Below are positions 18,912-29,118 of a DNA stretch of 64,000 nt, piece after piece. Under the pieces are notes generated by a model. It did no database searches. It had not been told where the DNA came from and worked only from the letters and a program-made list of their open reading frames with translations. Source of the stretch: Thiothrix caldifontis. GTDB lineage: Bacteria > Pseudomonadota > Gammaproteobacteria > Thiotrichales > Thiotrichaceae. A program made the translations under genes and the position numbers. The stretch's first letter is position 1, and each line of letters begins with the position of its first letter. The DNA is taken from contig NZ_FNQP01000014.1 in the NCBI RefSeq assembly GCF_900107695.1, positions 1 to 64,000 on the forward strand, written 5' to 3'.

Positions 18912-19661
18912 TTATGCTGGAACTGGCGGTTTGACACAAATTAACCAGTCAAGCCAGCCCCCTATTCCTACGCCGCTAGTGGCAGAAACATGCAAAATCT
19001 GGATGGTGGGGTTAACACGGCGGGCATATTCTTCACATTTTGCCACATCGAATCTCAGATACGGCAGCAAATCGATTTTGTTGAGGATCATCAAATTCGC
19101 CGCATGGAACATGTCAGGGTATTTGATTGGTTTATCTTCGCCTTCAGTGACGGAGAGAATGACAACTTTGTACGCTTCCCCCAAATCAAAAGCCGCAGGA
19201 CAAACCAAATTACCAACATTTTCGATGAACAGAATGCCGCCGTTGGCGATGGGTAACGCTTCGAGCGCGTGCCCGACCATGTGCGCATCCAAGTGACAGC
19301 CTTTGCCGGTGTTGATTTGCAGGGCAGGAACGCCTGTGGCACGGATGCGGTCAGCGTCATTGCTGGTCTGCTGGTCGCCTTCGATCACAGCCATTGGCAT
19401 ATTGCCCTGCAAGCGAGTGAGGGTTTCGGTCAGCAAGGTGGTTTTGCCCGAACCGGGGCTGGATACCAGATTAAGCGCCAGAATGCCACGTTCAGCCAAC
19501 CACTGGCGGTTTTGCGCTGCGTATTGATTATTTTTGCCGAGAATGTCTTGCTCGATTTGCACCATCCGTGCACTACTCAAACCCGCTGCGTGGCTATGAC
19601 GATGCCCACGAATCAGGGAATGCTCCGCCGAGTCTGTTCCGCAGCCGCATACAGTACACAT
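18912..19661 (-). CDS. hypB: Hydrogenase/urease nickel GTPase HypB
   Basis: SIMIBI-class GTPase that helps insert nickel. The N-terminal CTVCGCG high-affinity metal motif (residues 2-8) is followed by a short, only mildly His-rich stretch ([10 protein letters not shown]), then the P-loop [11 protein letters not shown] (about 63), EGDQQTSND (switch) and LNKIDLLPY. It lacks the long His storage tract of some HypB proteins. Its ATG overlaps the hypA stop by one base. Confidence 0.97.
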   Translation of the reverse strand: MCTVCGCGTDSAEHSLIRGHRHSHAAGLSSARMVQIEQDILGKNNQYAAQNRQWLAERGILALNLVSSPGSGKTTLLTETLTRLQGNMPMAVIEGDQQTSNDADRIRATGVPALQINTGKGCHLDAHMVGHALEALPIANGGILFIENVGNLVCPAAFDLGEAYKVVILSVTEGEDKPIKYPDMFHAANLMILNKIDLLPYLRFDVAKCEEYARRVNPTIQILHVSATSGVGIGGWLDWLICVKPPVPA

Positions 19662-20002
19662 TATTTCACCTCCAGTTCTTTGATGCGCATTTCATCCCCC
19701 TGTATCACCTGTAGTTGGTAACTGCCGCAGTGTGGACAAGCATCATAACGTTGTTGTATAGAAACCGTTTGTGCACAATCCAAACACCATGCTTGAGCGG
19801 GGATTTCAATGATTTCTAGTTTAGCCCCATCTGCCAAGGTATTTCGCACGATTACGTCAAAACAGAAGCGCATGGCATCGACTTCTACGCCGGACATTGC
19901 CCCGATTTCAAGCCACACCGCCGTCACTTGGCTAAAGTGCTGGCACTTAGCTTCATTTTCCAACACTTGCAAGACACTTTCGCATAGGGACATTTCATGC
20001 AT
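19661..20002 (-). CDS. hypA: Nickel metallochaperone HypA
   Basis: 113-aa nickel chaperone. MHEMSLCES carries the conserved His2-Glu3 nickel site; a zinc site follows as CLDC and CPHCG (about 73-92). The start at 20002 is preceded by GCGGAGG; the longer in-frame reading from 20092 has no support. It is the first gene of the hypAB transcript, divergent from the aas-like gene. I saw no convincing sigma54 promoter upstream. Confidence 0.95.
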   Translation of the reverse strand: MHEMSLCESVLQVLENEAKCQHFSQVTAVWLEIGAMSGVEVDAMRFCFDVIVRNTLADGAKLEIIEIPAQAWCLDCAQTVSIQQRYDACPHCGSYQLQVIQGDEMRIKELEVK

Positions 20003-20158
20003 GACGAACCTCCGCTTAAATGATACACCGCTAATAGAGACCCTCAGTAGTAACAAACGCCACTTCTCCCGTTTCCCTTGCACAATAATCATGTAAACCG
20101 TTATCGTGCAACTCTATAAACAACAACATTTACATAATGATTCATGAGGAGGAAGCCG

Positions 20159-23053
20159 ATGTTGCCAGCAACACGCATCTACGGATTACTGGTTTTTCTG
20201 ACAGCGCTTATTGTCGTCCCCATCCTACAACAGTGGATGAGCAAACCAGTGGCTACGCTAATCAGCATCCTGCCCTTAGTTTTGTTGAGTGTCGTGCAAT
20301 ACCGGCAGGCTGCTTGCAATCGGCACGATTGGCAAGCTGTACGTCATCACCCTGATCTATGGCTGACCATTATGGGCAAAGCGGTATTCTGGGGAATATT
20401 GCTGGTATTACTTGCTATTTATCCGGTGCATTGGGCGCTACATGCCATCACGGCAGTGGGTTTGCTGATTGGAATGCTGATTGCACAGCGTATGTCGGCC
20501 ACGCATATTGAAACCGGGTTAATTCCCGTCGGTGCGCTGGGTATTATGGGCAGCATTATCGTGCTCGGCCTTCCCTCGACGCCCTTGCTGCAAATGACCG
20601 TATTACTGTTTTTAGGGGTAATGGGCGGACTCTTTGTTAGCCCCTTGCACGCCCTCTTGCGTTATCACGCCCCTTCAGAACAACTGCCTAAAACCATTCC
20701 ACTTGACCATGCAATCCAAAGTGCCGTCATGCTGACGTTTGTGAGTATTACCGCGCTGCTTGCATGGCAGGGCGCAACTAATCCGCTGTTAATGACGGTG
20801 TTAACCGCAACCACGGTGATCGGGGCGTTGTATACCCTGTATCACATGCCACAATCCTTGCTGCGTTTTGTCTTCAGCCGCCTGTTTAGGGCGCGTTACC
20901 GCTTGAAAGTATTGGGGTTTGAACACCTGCCTGCATCCGGTGGCGTGTTATTGCTGGGCAATCACATCAGCTTCATTGACTGGGCTTTGGTACAAATGGC
21001 AAGCCCGCGTCAACTGCATTTCGTGATCGAAAAAGGCTATTACGAACGTTGGTATCTGAAAGGTTTCCTCAACTGGTTCGGTGTCATCCCGATCAGCAGC
21101 GGGGCAAGTGCGGATTCGCTGGAAAAAGTCACAGAAATGCTCAAAGCAGGCGAAGTGGTGTGTTTATTCCCCGAAGGCACGATTAGCCGTACCGGACAGT
21201 TGTCCGAATTCAAGCGCGGTTATGAAAAAGCGGTGAAAGGCACGGGCGCGGTGATTGTACCCTTTTACCTACACGGTTTGTGGGGCAGCCGGTTTTCACG
21301 TTCCAGCGGCTTTTTGCGCGAAAATCGCCAGTCCGGTTTCAAGCGTGACATCGTAGTGTCGTTTGGCAAAGCCTTACCGGAAACCATTCCTGCGCATGAA
21401 TTGAAGCAGAAGGTGTTTGATTTGTCGTTTGCGTCGTGGGAAGCGTATTCGCACCTGATCGACCCGATTCCGGTTAACTGGTTGCGGGCGGCAAAACGCA
21501 TGAGTTTCCGCATGGCGGCGGCGGATGTGATCGGCGAACCGTTAAGCCATCACCGTTTTATGACGGCGGTATTCCGCTTTGCGGTGCTGATCAAAAAGCT
21601 TAGCCCGGAACAGAATATTGGATTGTTATTACCCACCAGCGCGGGCGGGGCGATTGCGAATATGGCGGTGCTGACGCTGGGCAAAACCATTGTGAATCTG
21701 AATTACACAGCCAGCGGCGAGTCGATGCATAACGCGGTGCAACAAGCGGGTTTGCAGCGGGTTTATACCTCCAAACGTTTTCTGGATAAGCTGAAAGAGC
21801 GTGGGATTGATATTCCGGTGATTTTGCCCGATACCCCGCTGACGTTTTTGGAAGATTTGAAGGCTGAAATCCCCAAACACCAATTGCTGACCACGCTGTT
21901 GATGGTGATGTTATTGCCAACTCGTTTGTTGCAGTGGCTGTACATTCCAAAAATTGATCTGGATGCGACGGCGGCGATTCTGTTTTCCAGCGGCAGCGAA
22001 GGTGCGCCCAAAGGCATTGAGCTTTCCCATCGCAATCTGGCGGTGAATGCGCGGCAGGTGGCGGATGCGCTGAATACGCTGGATAACGACGTGATCATGG
22101 GGACATTGCCGACTTTCCACGCCTTTGGTTTGCTGGCGAGTACCCTGATGCCGTTGTCGGAAGGCATTCCGATTGTGTGCCACCCCGATCCGACCGATGC
22201 GGTGAATATTGCCAAGGGTGTGGCGCGTTACGAAGCGACATTGCTGTTTGGAACAGGAACATTTTTGCGTTTGTATGCGAAAAATTCGCGGGTGCATCCG
22301 CTGATGTTCCAATCCTTACGCTACGTGGTAGCGGGAGCGGAAAAACTTGCGCCGGAAGTAAGGCGCTTATTCCTCGACAAATTCGGCAAGAAATTGCTGG
22401 AAGGTTATGGCGCAACCGAAACCTCACCCGTTGCCAGCGTGAATTTGCCGGATCAGCTTGATACCCGTTACTGGAAAGTACAGGCGGCGAATAAAGAAGG
22501 CACAGTAGGTTTGCCATTGCCGGGAACGAGTTTCCGTATTGTCGACCCTAACACGCTGGAAACTTTGCCGACGGGTGCGGATGGTTTGATCCTGATTGGT
22601 GGCCCGCAAGTCATGAAAGGCTATTTGAATGCGCCGGAAAAAACCGCACAAGTGATTGCCGAATTCGACGGGCAACGTTGGTACAAAACCGGCGATAAGG
22701 GGCATGTGGATGAAGATGGCTTCCTCACCATTGTTGACCGTTATTCGCGCTTCGCCAAACTCGGTGGGGAAATGGTGAGTTTGACAGCGGTTGAACAGCA
22801 AGTGCGGCAAATTCTTGATGACGCGGAACTGGAATTGGTCGCGGTCAATTTACCCGATGATAAAAAAGGCGAAAAGATTGTGTTGCTGATGGCAGGTACG
22901 CACGATGAGGCAGCGGTGAAACGTAAGTTGCTGGATGGCGGCATGAACCCATTAGCGATTCCATCGACAATTCGTAGTCTGGCGGAAATTCCGAAGCTGG
23001 GAAGTGGCAAAACGGACTTTGGGTCAGCGCGAAAGGTGGCGTTGAGTTTATAA
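20159..23053 (+). CDS. aas: Aas-type fusion: membrane domain, PlsC acyltransferase, acyl-AMP ligase
   Basis: 964-aa bifunctional protein that probably reacylates 2-acyl-lysophospholipid at the inner membrane. Residues 1-235 form about seven hydrophobic segments, shorter than the 12-helix LplT-type transporter fused in some homologues. The PlsC domain (about 245-430) shows GNHISFIDWAL and FPEGTISRTGQ; the AMP-binding domain (about 460-960) has ILFSSGSEGAPKGIEL, EGYGATETSP and GDKGHVDEDGF. The ATG at 20159 has AGGAGG with 6-nt spacing; upstream in-frame ATG 20144 is less likely. Divergent from hypA. Confidence 0.88.
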   Translation: MLPATRIYGLLVFLTALIVVPILQQWMSKPVATLISILPLVLLSVVQYRQAACNRHDWQAVRHHPDLWLTIMGKAVFWGILLVLLAIYPVHWALHAITAVGLLIGMLIAQRMSATHIETGLIPVGALGIMGSIIVLGLPSTPLLQMTVLLFLGVMGGLFVSPLHALLRYHAPSEQLPKTIPLDHAIQSAVMLTFVSITALLAWQGATNPLLMTVLTATTVIGALYTLYHMPQSLLRFVFSRLFRARYRLKVLGFEHLPASGGVLLLGNHISFIDWALVQMASPRQLHFVIEKGYYERWYLKGFLNWFGVIPISSGASADSLEKVTEMLKAGEVVCLFPEGTISRTGQLSEFKRGYEKAVKGTGAVIVPFYLHGLWGSRFSRSSGFLRENRQSGFKRDIVVSFGKALPETIPAHELKQKVFDLSFASWEAYSHLIDPIPVNWLRAAKRMSFRMAAADVIGEPLSHHRFMTAVFRFAVLIKKLSPEQNIGLLLPTSAGGAIANMAVLTLGKTIVNLNYTASGESMHNAVQQAGLQRVYTSKRFLDKLKERGIDIPVILPDTPLTFLEDLKAEIPKHQLLTTLLMVMLLPTRLLQWLYIPKIDLDATAAILFSSGSEGAPKGIELSHRNLAVNARQVADALNTLDNDVIMGTLPTFHAFGLLASTLMPLSEGIPIVCHPDPTDAVNIAKGVARYEATLLFGTGTFLRLYAKNSRVHPLMFQSLRYVVAGAEKLAPEVRRLFLDKFGKKLLEGYGATETSPVASVNLPDQLDTRYWKVQAANKEGTVGLPLPGTSFRIVDPNTLETLPTGADGLILIGGPQVMKGYLNAPEKTAQVIAEFDGQRWYKTGDKGHVDEDGFLTIVDRYSRFAKLGGEMVSLTAVEQQVRQILDDAELELVAVNLPDDKKGEKIVLLMAGTHDEAAVKRKLLDGGMNPLAIPSTIRSLAEIPKLGSGKTDFGSARKVALSL

Positions 23054-23170
23054 GAGAGATTCTTTATCCAAACAAACAGCATAAATATAATCTAATTATG
23101 ACTAACCGCCCCACCAATCATTTGCTAGAATCGACCGCTAGTTCCTTTTTTACAGTATTTCGGTGACAGA

Positions 23171-23788
23171 GTGCAAAACAAGCAAAACCAAATCGTGACG
23201 CAATTTACGTTTGCCGTCGCGCTATTGAGTATATCCAGTCAGGGTATCGCGGGTTCATGTGATCAACAACATCCGAATGTACTCAGACAAAAAGCCCACC
23301 CTTACCATCATGAGATTACCCAAGCAGCGATTAAATACCGTGTCAGCCCCGCATTGATTAAAGCAGTGATTACGGCTGAAAGTTGCTTTCGCAATGAAGC
23401 CAAATCGCATAAAGGTGCGGGTGGACTCATGCAACTGATCCCCGCAACCGCAAGACGTTTTGGGGTAAATGACCGCTTCAATCCAGCGGAAAATATTGAT
23501 GGCGGAACACGCTACTTGCGTTGGTTATTAAACCGTTACAACGGCAGCATCCCTCATGCGATTGCAGCCTATAACGCCGGTGAAGGGCGAGTCGATCAAT
23601 ACGGTGCGAACGTCCCCATTGTAGAAACAGCCGTTTATACCAAGCGCGTTCTCAATGCCTACGGCAAACTGGCGAGTAACGGTCGTTCTCAACAGCCCCG
23701 CCCCGCCCAACCACAACTTATCAAAGCCAGCTACAAAGCCGCTCCCAAACCAACACAACGCTGGCAATGGGATGAATTTGGGGATTAA
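23171..23788 (+). CDS. Single-domain SLT lytic transglycosylase
   Basis: 205-aa periplasmic enzyme cleaving the MurNAc-GlcNAc bond of peptidoglycan. An N-terminal signal sequence (about 1-27, ending GIAGS) leads to an SLT domain with catalytic Glu70 in TAESCF, then GAGGLMQLIPATARRFG and AIAAYNAGEGRVDQYG. The C-terminus is a short basic proline-rich tail. It has a GTG start. Two longer relatives are the SLT domains of the gene at 36622; the spacing and motifs suggest common descent. Confidence 0.92.
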   Translation: MQNKQNQIVTQFTFAVALLSISSQGIAGSCDQQHPNVLRQKAHPYHHEITQAAIKYRVSPALIKAVITAESCFRNEAKSHKGAGGLMQLIPATARRFGVNDRFNPAENIDGGTRYLRWLLNRYNGSIPHAIAAYNAGEGRVDQYGANVPIVETAVYTKRVLNAYGKLASNGRSQQPRPAQPQLIKASYKAAPKPTQRWQWDEFGD

Positions 23789-24390
23789 ACCACCTCTCCA
23801 CGTCGCCGTAGCCAACCGGTCAGGCTAAACCGCTCCCGTGTTGCCGGGCGCACTTCATGCCAGAACACCTCACTGCGAAACAATGCTAACTGCCCTGCAT
23901 GGGGGAATATATCCACGTATTCCCCCGCTGTATCCTCACCGGTATACAAACGCAACTGCCCACCGTCCGCCTCATCCCATGCCTCATTCAAGTACAGCAC
24001 AGCACTGATGATACGCGCCGAGGTTCCCCTAAAATTATCAAGATGTTGCTGATAACGCGCCCCCGGCGGATACACCGCAAAATGCGCCTCAAACTCAACC
24101 AACCCCAAATACAACGCCTGATTCAAACTCACTCGTAAGCTGTCGATGAATGCCTGATAGTCTGCCAACGCGCCCGTTTCCGCCTGCTCCAGCCACAGTA
24201 CCTGATCACCACGGATCAACTCGTTCACATTCAAACCCTGTCCGCGCCCAATGCCTGCTGCATGAAATGCCCCTGCCGCCTGATTCACCAGTGCCTGCTC
24301 ACGCAATTCACGGCACTGCGCCAATGACAAGAAATCAGGCAACACCACCCAGCCGTGCTCGACCAAGCCATCCACCACCGTATCCATCAT
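23785..24390 (-). CDS. 2-oxoglutarate/Fe(II) oxygenase (prolyl-4-hydroxylase-like)
   Basis: About 201 aa with a double-stranded beta-helix core. The iron triad is visible as H-x-D (QQHLDNFRG, about 115-117) and a distal His in EVFWHEVRPA, with the 2OG-binding Arg in RFSLTGW. Similar to SM-20/PHD-type hydroxylases, which modify proteins or small molecules; the substrate is unknown. The start at 24390 overlaps the upstream hydroxylase stop (ATGA), so the pair is one operon. Confidence 0.85.
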   Translation of the reverse strand: MMDTVVDGLVEHGWVVLPDFLSLAQCRELREQALVNQAAGAFHAAGIGRGQGLNVNELIRGDQVLWLEQAETGALADYQAFIDSLRVSLNQALYLGLVEFEAHFAVYPPGARYQQHLDNFRGTSARIISAVLYLNEAWDEADGGQLRLYTGEDTAGEYVDIFPHAGQLALFRSEVFWHEVRPATRERFSLTGWLRRRGEVV

Positions 24391-25601
24391 ACCCGCAACC
24401 CCAAACCACGTGACAAACGCGCTTGCCGGTGATTCAAGCCCATGCTTTGGCGCGTAATCCAATGGCGCAAGGCTGGCACACGATCCACCGCCAATAAACC
24501 TCCCGCCCGCGCATGTCCCAACGGTGCAAAATCATTAGAAAACACCCGCACCAGCGTATCGGTATACTGCACGACCGCCGCGTAATCCGGCTGCCGTCGT
24601 TGCTCATACACACTCAGCAAGGTTGCGCTACCGGGGTCAGTGCCAGTTTGCACTGCCTCTGCCAGCAAATCCGCTAACGTTGCCACATCACGCAACCCAA
24701 GATTCAACCCTTGCCCCGCAACCGGATGCAACGCATGGGACGCATTGCCGATCACCACCGCACGCCCTGCCACTTCACACACCGATTTCTGCAACACCAA
24801 GGGGTAAGCGGCGCGTTGCCCTACACGGGTGAATTCACCTTGCCGATAGCCAAATTCCGCCTGTAACTTACACAGGAACGCCGCATCACTCAGTTGCATG
24901 GTAGCCGCCACCTCCGCATCCTGATGCGTCCACACCAGTGAATAACGCCCTTGCGTCAACGGCAACAATGCCAAAGGGCCATGGGGGGTAAAACGTTCGT
25001 AAGCGGTGTGGCAATGGGGTTCAGCCGTGGTGACATTCGCAATCACCGCAGTTTGGTGGTATTCACACCGTGTCACGGCAATACCCAGCATCTCACGCAC
25101 CTTGGAATTCACCCCATCTGACACCACTAACAAGCGGGTTTGCAGTGACTCCACCACCTCATCACGCTCGATACTCACGATCACACAATCCGCATCCTGC
25201 TGCACCGCAAACACGGTTGCCGGAACATATTGTGCAATCTCACCGGACGCCAATTCAGCATACAACAGCTTACCCAGCACCCGACTTTCCACCACATAAC
25301 CCAGCGCGGGTACGTGCTCTTGTGCCGCTGCCAAACGGGTTGCGCCAAAATGCCCCTGGTCAGAAATATGAATGTGTTGAATCGCCTCCACCCCGGAATG
25401 CAGCTTGTTCCACAACCCCATACCCTGATAGATACGGCTGGAACCATACGCCAACGCAATCGAACGGTCATCGTAACTCGGCTGTTCTGCTGCTCCAAAA
25501 TGAAAGGCTTCGATCAAGCCAACCTGCAACTTCAGGGGCTTGAGTGCCACGGCTAAACTTGCCCCTACCATCCCGCCGCCGACGATCAAAATATCAAACA
25601 T
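24387..25601 (-). CDS. UbiH/UbiF/VisC-family FAD hydroxylase
   Basis: Flavoprotein monooxygenase, probably a ubiquinone ring hydroxylase. The N-terminal Rossmann motif is ILIVGGGMVGASLAVAL; DDRSIALAYGS (about 50) and the second FAD motif RAVVIGNASHALHPVAGQGLNLGLRD are present (about 285-310, written here across its key residues G-N-A-S-H and P-V-A-G-Q-G). Neighbours pepP and the UPF0149 gene match the E. coli ubiH-pepP-ygfB cluster, so UbiH is the best specific guess. GTG at 25613 is an alternative start. Confidence 0.88.
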   Translation of the reverse strand: MFDILIVGGGMVGASLAVALKPLKLQVGLIEAFHFGAAEQPSYDDRSIALAYGSSRIYQGMGLWNKLHSGVEAIQHIHISDQGHFGATRLAAAQEHVPALGYVVESRVLGKLLYAELASGEIAQYVPATVFAVQQDADCVIVSIERDEVVESLQTRLLVVSDGVNSKVREMLGIAVTRCEYHQTAVIANVTTAEPHCHTAYERFTPHGPLALLPLTQGRYSLVWTHQDAEVAATMQLSDAAFLCKLQAEFGYRQGEFTRVGQRAAYPLVLQKSVCEVAGRAVVIGNASHALHPVAGQGLNLGLRDVATLADLLAEAVQTGTDPGSATLLSVYEQRRQPDYAAVVQYTDTLVRVFSNDFAPLGHARAGGLLAVDRVPALRHWITRQSMGLNHRQARLSRGLGLRV

Positions 25602-25849
25602 AGTGCTGCTCACTGGCTGAAATCATGCTGCCATCCTTGAACAAAGCAGACACGCTGTCAAGCAACCACCAACTTACCCAAAACCGCCTATACTCTAAGC
25701 AAAGGGGCAACACGATAAGCTCTCCTATCCCAGCAGAGGGGCTGCGGAAAATACCTTGTTCAAGTGATTACTGGCTTATGTGTAGATACGTAAGCTCCAG
25801 TTTGTACCGCAATCACGTAATCAACCTAAAGAGCGAGAGGAAATACACC

Positions 25850-27709
25850 ATGACCACCAAACCCATGGGCATGTTATTGCAAGACCCATCCCTGCCTGAT
25901 TTGTACCAAGACTATGAATTCCCCGTCGACAGCGATTTTCTCGCAGGTATGGGTTCGAGTAAATTCACCATCCGCGATAACGACCTGTATGACATGCCAC
26001 TTTACCAAGGGCTAGATTGGGCAAATGCCGATCTTTCCTTCGCCGCACTCAATAAAAACGGCAATTTCATTGACAATCCGCAGTTTCACCAAGTCAACAC
26101 CTTTGCCGTCGCCGCTTACTCGCTGGATCTGGTGGAAGCTGCCATAGGGCGCGAAATGAAGTGGAAGCATGGTGCTCCCTTGGTATTGCGCCCCCATGCC
26201 TTCAGCGATGCGAATGCGTTTTACGACCCGATGTCACCGTCACTCAACTTTGGGTCGTTCACGTCACCGTTCCGCCGCGCCCCGGTATGGACATGTTTAT
26301 CCCACGACATCGTGTCCCATGAATTGGGTCACGCGCTCCTCGATTCCTTCCGCCCGCTGTATGTGTATTCCGAAGAAGTTGACACCGGCGCGTTACACGA
26401 ATCGGTCGGCGATTTAATGGCGATGTTTACCTCGCTCAGCCACAAACCGGTAGTAGAACAATTATTCCGCGAATCCGGCGGCGATATGATGAACCCCAGC
26501 CTTGCCAGCGGCTTGGCGGAAGAATTCGGCATCGGCTTGTGGGGGGTCAGCTTTCCCTTCCTGCGCTCTGCCCTGAATGGCCCCAGCTACGACATGGCAC
26601 CATTTGAAATTCATGATCGCTCCACAGTATGGACTGCTGCCATTTATGAAATCCTCGCCACTCTGGTCTCCGAAGCGCTGACCCCCACAGTGAAAGCCAC
26701 CTTGGAGAATGCACCTGTCACGCATAAACCCCAAGCGCAAATGAGTTCAATGCGCCAGATGACGATTCAGCAACAAGACCCGGCGTTCGAGGACTACTAC
26801 ACCGAATCCGCTAATCGCAGTGATTTCGACGCCTTTTTCGAGGCCATCGTCTCTGCGAGTGCCCGCGTCAAAGGCATGATGTTACGGGCACTGCAAGACA
26901 TCCCACCCACTGGCGTGACGCTGCTGACCTTGGCACGGGTACTGTACAATGCCGATGCTCGCCTGTTCCCGGATGACCCACACCCGCGTGAACTGGCTAA
27001 AGAAGTGTTCCAACGCCGCATGTTGTGGCAGGAAGAAATCGACATTAACGCCCCCGGTATTGGCTCTAGTTTCGAGGAAGCTTTCCATACCGGCAATACC
27101 GCGCTAATGAAAGCCGTGTATGAAAACGCCGACGCGCTGCGCATCCCCATGAGTGAAGGTGCACGCATTCTTAGCCCTCGCATTAGCACCGTCACCCGCA
27201 CTATCGACGCGGCGAAGGAACAACGCGGCACCGGCAGCAAAACCGTGACCGAGCGTTACCTGTATTACACGTATGAAATGCAGTACGAATCCTGCTACAT
27301 CACCCCAGATGGCGAAATCGCCATGGGCATGGTGTCAATTTACAAGGGAGGCACCTTGGTGATGGACGAAAACTGGAATGACATCCAACTCACCACCGAC
27401 CCGGATTTGTGGATTTACCCCGAAGAACCCAGCGAAGGCGAAGTGCCGCCCGCAGAACCCGTTGGTATCCGGGCGATTAAAATGGCGAAACAACGTTTCA
27501 TCAAAACCCACCGCCAATCCCTGCGGGCATTCCGTGATGGTCTGGTGCGCCCTGATGGAACCTTACCCAGCGGGCAAGTGGCGCTGCCATTTAAGGTCAC
27601 ACGCCAGTCTAGCGGCGCGAATGTCCTCATCCGCAACCGCTGCAACTTGGGTGAGCACCTGATGGGCGTGGCGGGTAAGCACGCACACTTCCCGTTTGAT
27701 GTGGATTAA
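25850..27709 (+). CDS. Cytoplasmic thermolysin (M4)-like metallopeptidase
   Basis: 619-aa protein with no signal peptide. The gluzincin zinc site is HELGH (157-161) with a downstream Glu184 in GALHESVGDLMAMF, and a later H in FEIHDRSTVWTAAIYEI corresponds to the thermolysin catalytic His region. So the M4-type catalytic half is intact but unusually lacks the secretory prepro region. The C-terminal 250 residues match nothing I know and contain alternating acidic and proline segments. AGAGGAAA precedes the ATG at 25850; the in-frame ATG at 25625 would add about 75 low-quality residues. The gene overlaps convergent pepP by 4 nt. Confidence 0.8.
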   Translation: MTTKPMGMLLQDPSLPDLYQDYEFPVDSDFLAGMGSSKFTIRDNDLYDMPLYQGLDWANADLSFAALNKNGNFIDNPQFHQVNTFAVAAYSLDLVEAAIGREMKWKHGAPLVLRPHAFSDANAFYDPMSPSLNFGSFTSPFRRAPVWTCLSHDIVSHELGHALLDSFRPLYVYSEEVDTGALHESVGDLMAMFTSLSHKPVVEQLFRESGGDMMNPSLASGLAEEFGIGLWGVSFPFLRSALNGPSYDMAPFEIHDRSTVWTAAIYEILATLVSEALTPTVKATLENAPVTHKPQAQMSSMRQMTIQQQDPAFEDYYTESANRSDFDAFFEAIVSASARVKGMMLRALQDIPPTGVTLLTLARVLYNADARLFPDDPHPRELAKEVFQRRMLWQEEIDINAPGIGSSFEEAFHTGNTALMKAVYENADALRIPMSEGARILSPRISTVTRTIDAAKEQRGTGSKTVTERYLYYTYEMQYESCYITPDGEIAMGMVSIYKGGTLVMDENWNDIQLTTDPDLWIYPEEPSEGEVPPAEPVGIRAIKMAKQRFIKTHRQSLRAFRDGLVRPDGTLPSGQVALPFKVTRQSSGANVLIRNRCNLGEHLMGVAGKHAHFPFDVD

Positions 27710-29058
27710 CGTTGCATCAATGCCTCAATGGCGTCAATGTCTTTGACAACCGCCGCCGACAGCACCTCATTGCCGTCGGCGGTAATCAGCACATCATCCT
27801 CAATCCGAATCCCGATATTCCACCATTGTGGATCGACATTATCGGCAGGAGAAATATACAGCCCCGGTTCCACCGTCAACACCATGCCCGGTTGTAAAGT
27901 GCGCCATTCTTCACCGTGCTTGTAATCCCCCACATCGTGGACATCCATCCCCAGCCAATGCCCGGTTTTGTGCATGTAAAACTGGCGGTAAGGCTCTTCG
28001 GGAGCAGGTTCTTCGAGGTTAGTCACCTCAGGCTTTTTCAACACCTCTTCCAGTGTGCCGCTCAAAATGCCCAAATCGAGTAACCCTTGCGCCAACACCT
28101 TCACCGCCGCTTGATGCGGGTCATCCCACATATTGCCGGGAATCGCGGCAGCAATTGCAGCCTGTTGCGCATCCAGTACCAATTGATACAACGCCCGTTG
28201 TGCGGGGCTAAATTTGCCATTCACCGGAAAAGTGCGGGTAATATCGCTGGCATAGCATTCGTGTTCTGCCCCCGCATCAATCAGCAGCAAATCACCGTCA
28301 TGCAACACGTCACGGTTTTCAATGTAGTGTAAAATACAGGCATTTTTACCGCCCCCCACAATCGAGGTATACGCAGGTTCCATCCCCATGCGCCGGAATT
28401 CATGCAACAATTCAGCTTCGACTTCGTACTCGTATTTGTCTGGCTGACAGATTTGCATCGCACGGGTATGCGCCCGTGCAGCCGTTTGGGCGGCATAACG
28501 CATTACCGCCACTTCCGCCGCTGATTTAAACAAGCGCATTTCGTGCAGAATCCGATCCAACATCACAATGCTATGCGGCGCACGTATCCCTGCCCGCGCT
28601 CTGGCACGCAAGTGATTCACCCAACGAATCAAATGCAAATCAAACTCAGGGTTTGCACCCAAATCGTAATGCACTTGATCACGCCCAATCAGCAATTCCG
28701 GCATCAATTTGTTCAGATCACTAATTGGATGCGCATCATCCGCGCCATGCCAATGTTTTGCGCCTTCCAAACCGGCACGAGTGCCTGACCAGCGTTCCGC
28801 TAACTCGTTTTTTTCGCGGCAAAACAGCACGTATTCGCCTTGCTCACGCCCCGGCACAAATACCGCCACTGCTTCCGGCTCATTGAAGCCGGTGAGGTAA
28901 TGGAAATCGCTGTCTTGCCGAAACGGGTATTCCGCGTCACGATTACGCACTTTCAAGCCGCCAGAAGGTACGACCGCCACCGCATCCTTACCCAACTGCG
29001 CCAACAACTGCCGCCGCCGCGCTGCATACTCTTCCTTCGGAATCATCGGTTTTTGCAT
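27706..29058 (-). CDS. pepP: Xaa-Pro aminopeptidase
   Basis: M24B metallopeptidase removing N-terminal residues that precede proline. The N-terminal creatinase-like domain (about 1-170) is followed by the pita-bread fold with metal ligands in LIDAGAEHECYASDITRTFP (two Asp), TGHWLGMDVHDVG (His), VLTVEPGLYI (Glu) and GIRIEDDVLIT (Glu). 450 aa, normal. GGAG with 7-nt spacing supports the ATG at 29058 over a TTG at 29070. Confidence 0.95.
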   Translation of the reverse strand: MQKPMIPKEEYAARRRQLLAQLGKDAVAVVPSGGLKVRNRDAEYPFRQDSDFHYLTGFNEPEAVAVFVPGREQGEYVLFCREKNELAERWSGTRAGLEGAKHWHGADDAHPISDLNKLMPELLIGRDQVHYDLGANPEFDLHLIRWVNHLRARARAGIRAPHSIVMLDRILHEMRLFKSAAEVAVMRYAAQTAARAHTRAMQICQPDKYEYEVEAELLHEFRRMGMEPAYTSIVGGGKNACILHYIENRDVLHDGDLLLIDAGAEHECYASDITRTFPVNGKFSPAQRALYQLVLDAQQAAIAAAIPGNMWDDPHQAAVKVLAQGLLDLGILSGTLEEVLKKPEVTNLEEPAPEEPYRQFYMHKTGHWLGMDVHDVGDYKHGEEWRTLQPGMVLTVEPGLYISPADNVDPQWWNIGIRIEDDVLITADGNEVLSAAVVKDIDAIEALMQR

Positions 29059-29118
29059 GATTTTCTCCAATTTATCCCCTTCCCCCCCTGCGGGGGAAGG
29101 GTTAGGGATGGGGGGTAA

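Noticed and set aside
20003-20110. sigma54 promoter upstream of hypA
   Set aside because: TGGCG occurs but the matching TTGC element at the right spacing is absent.
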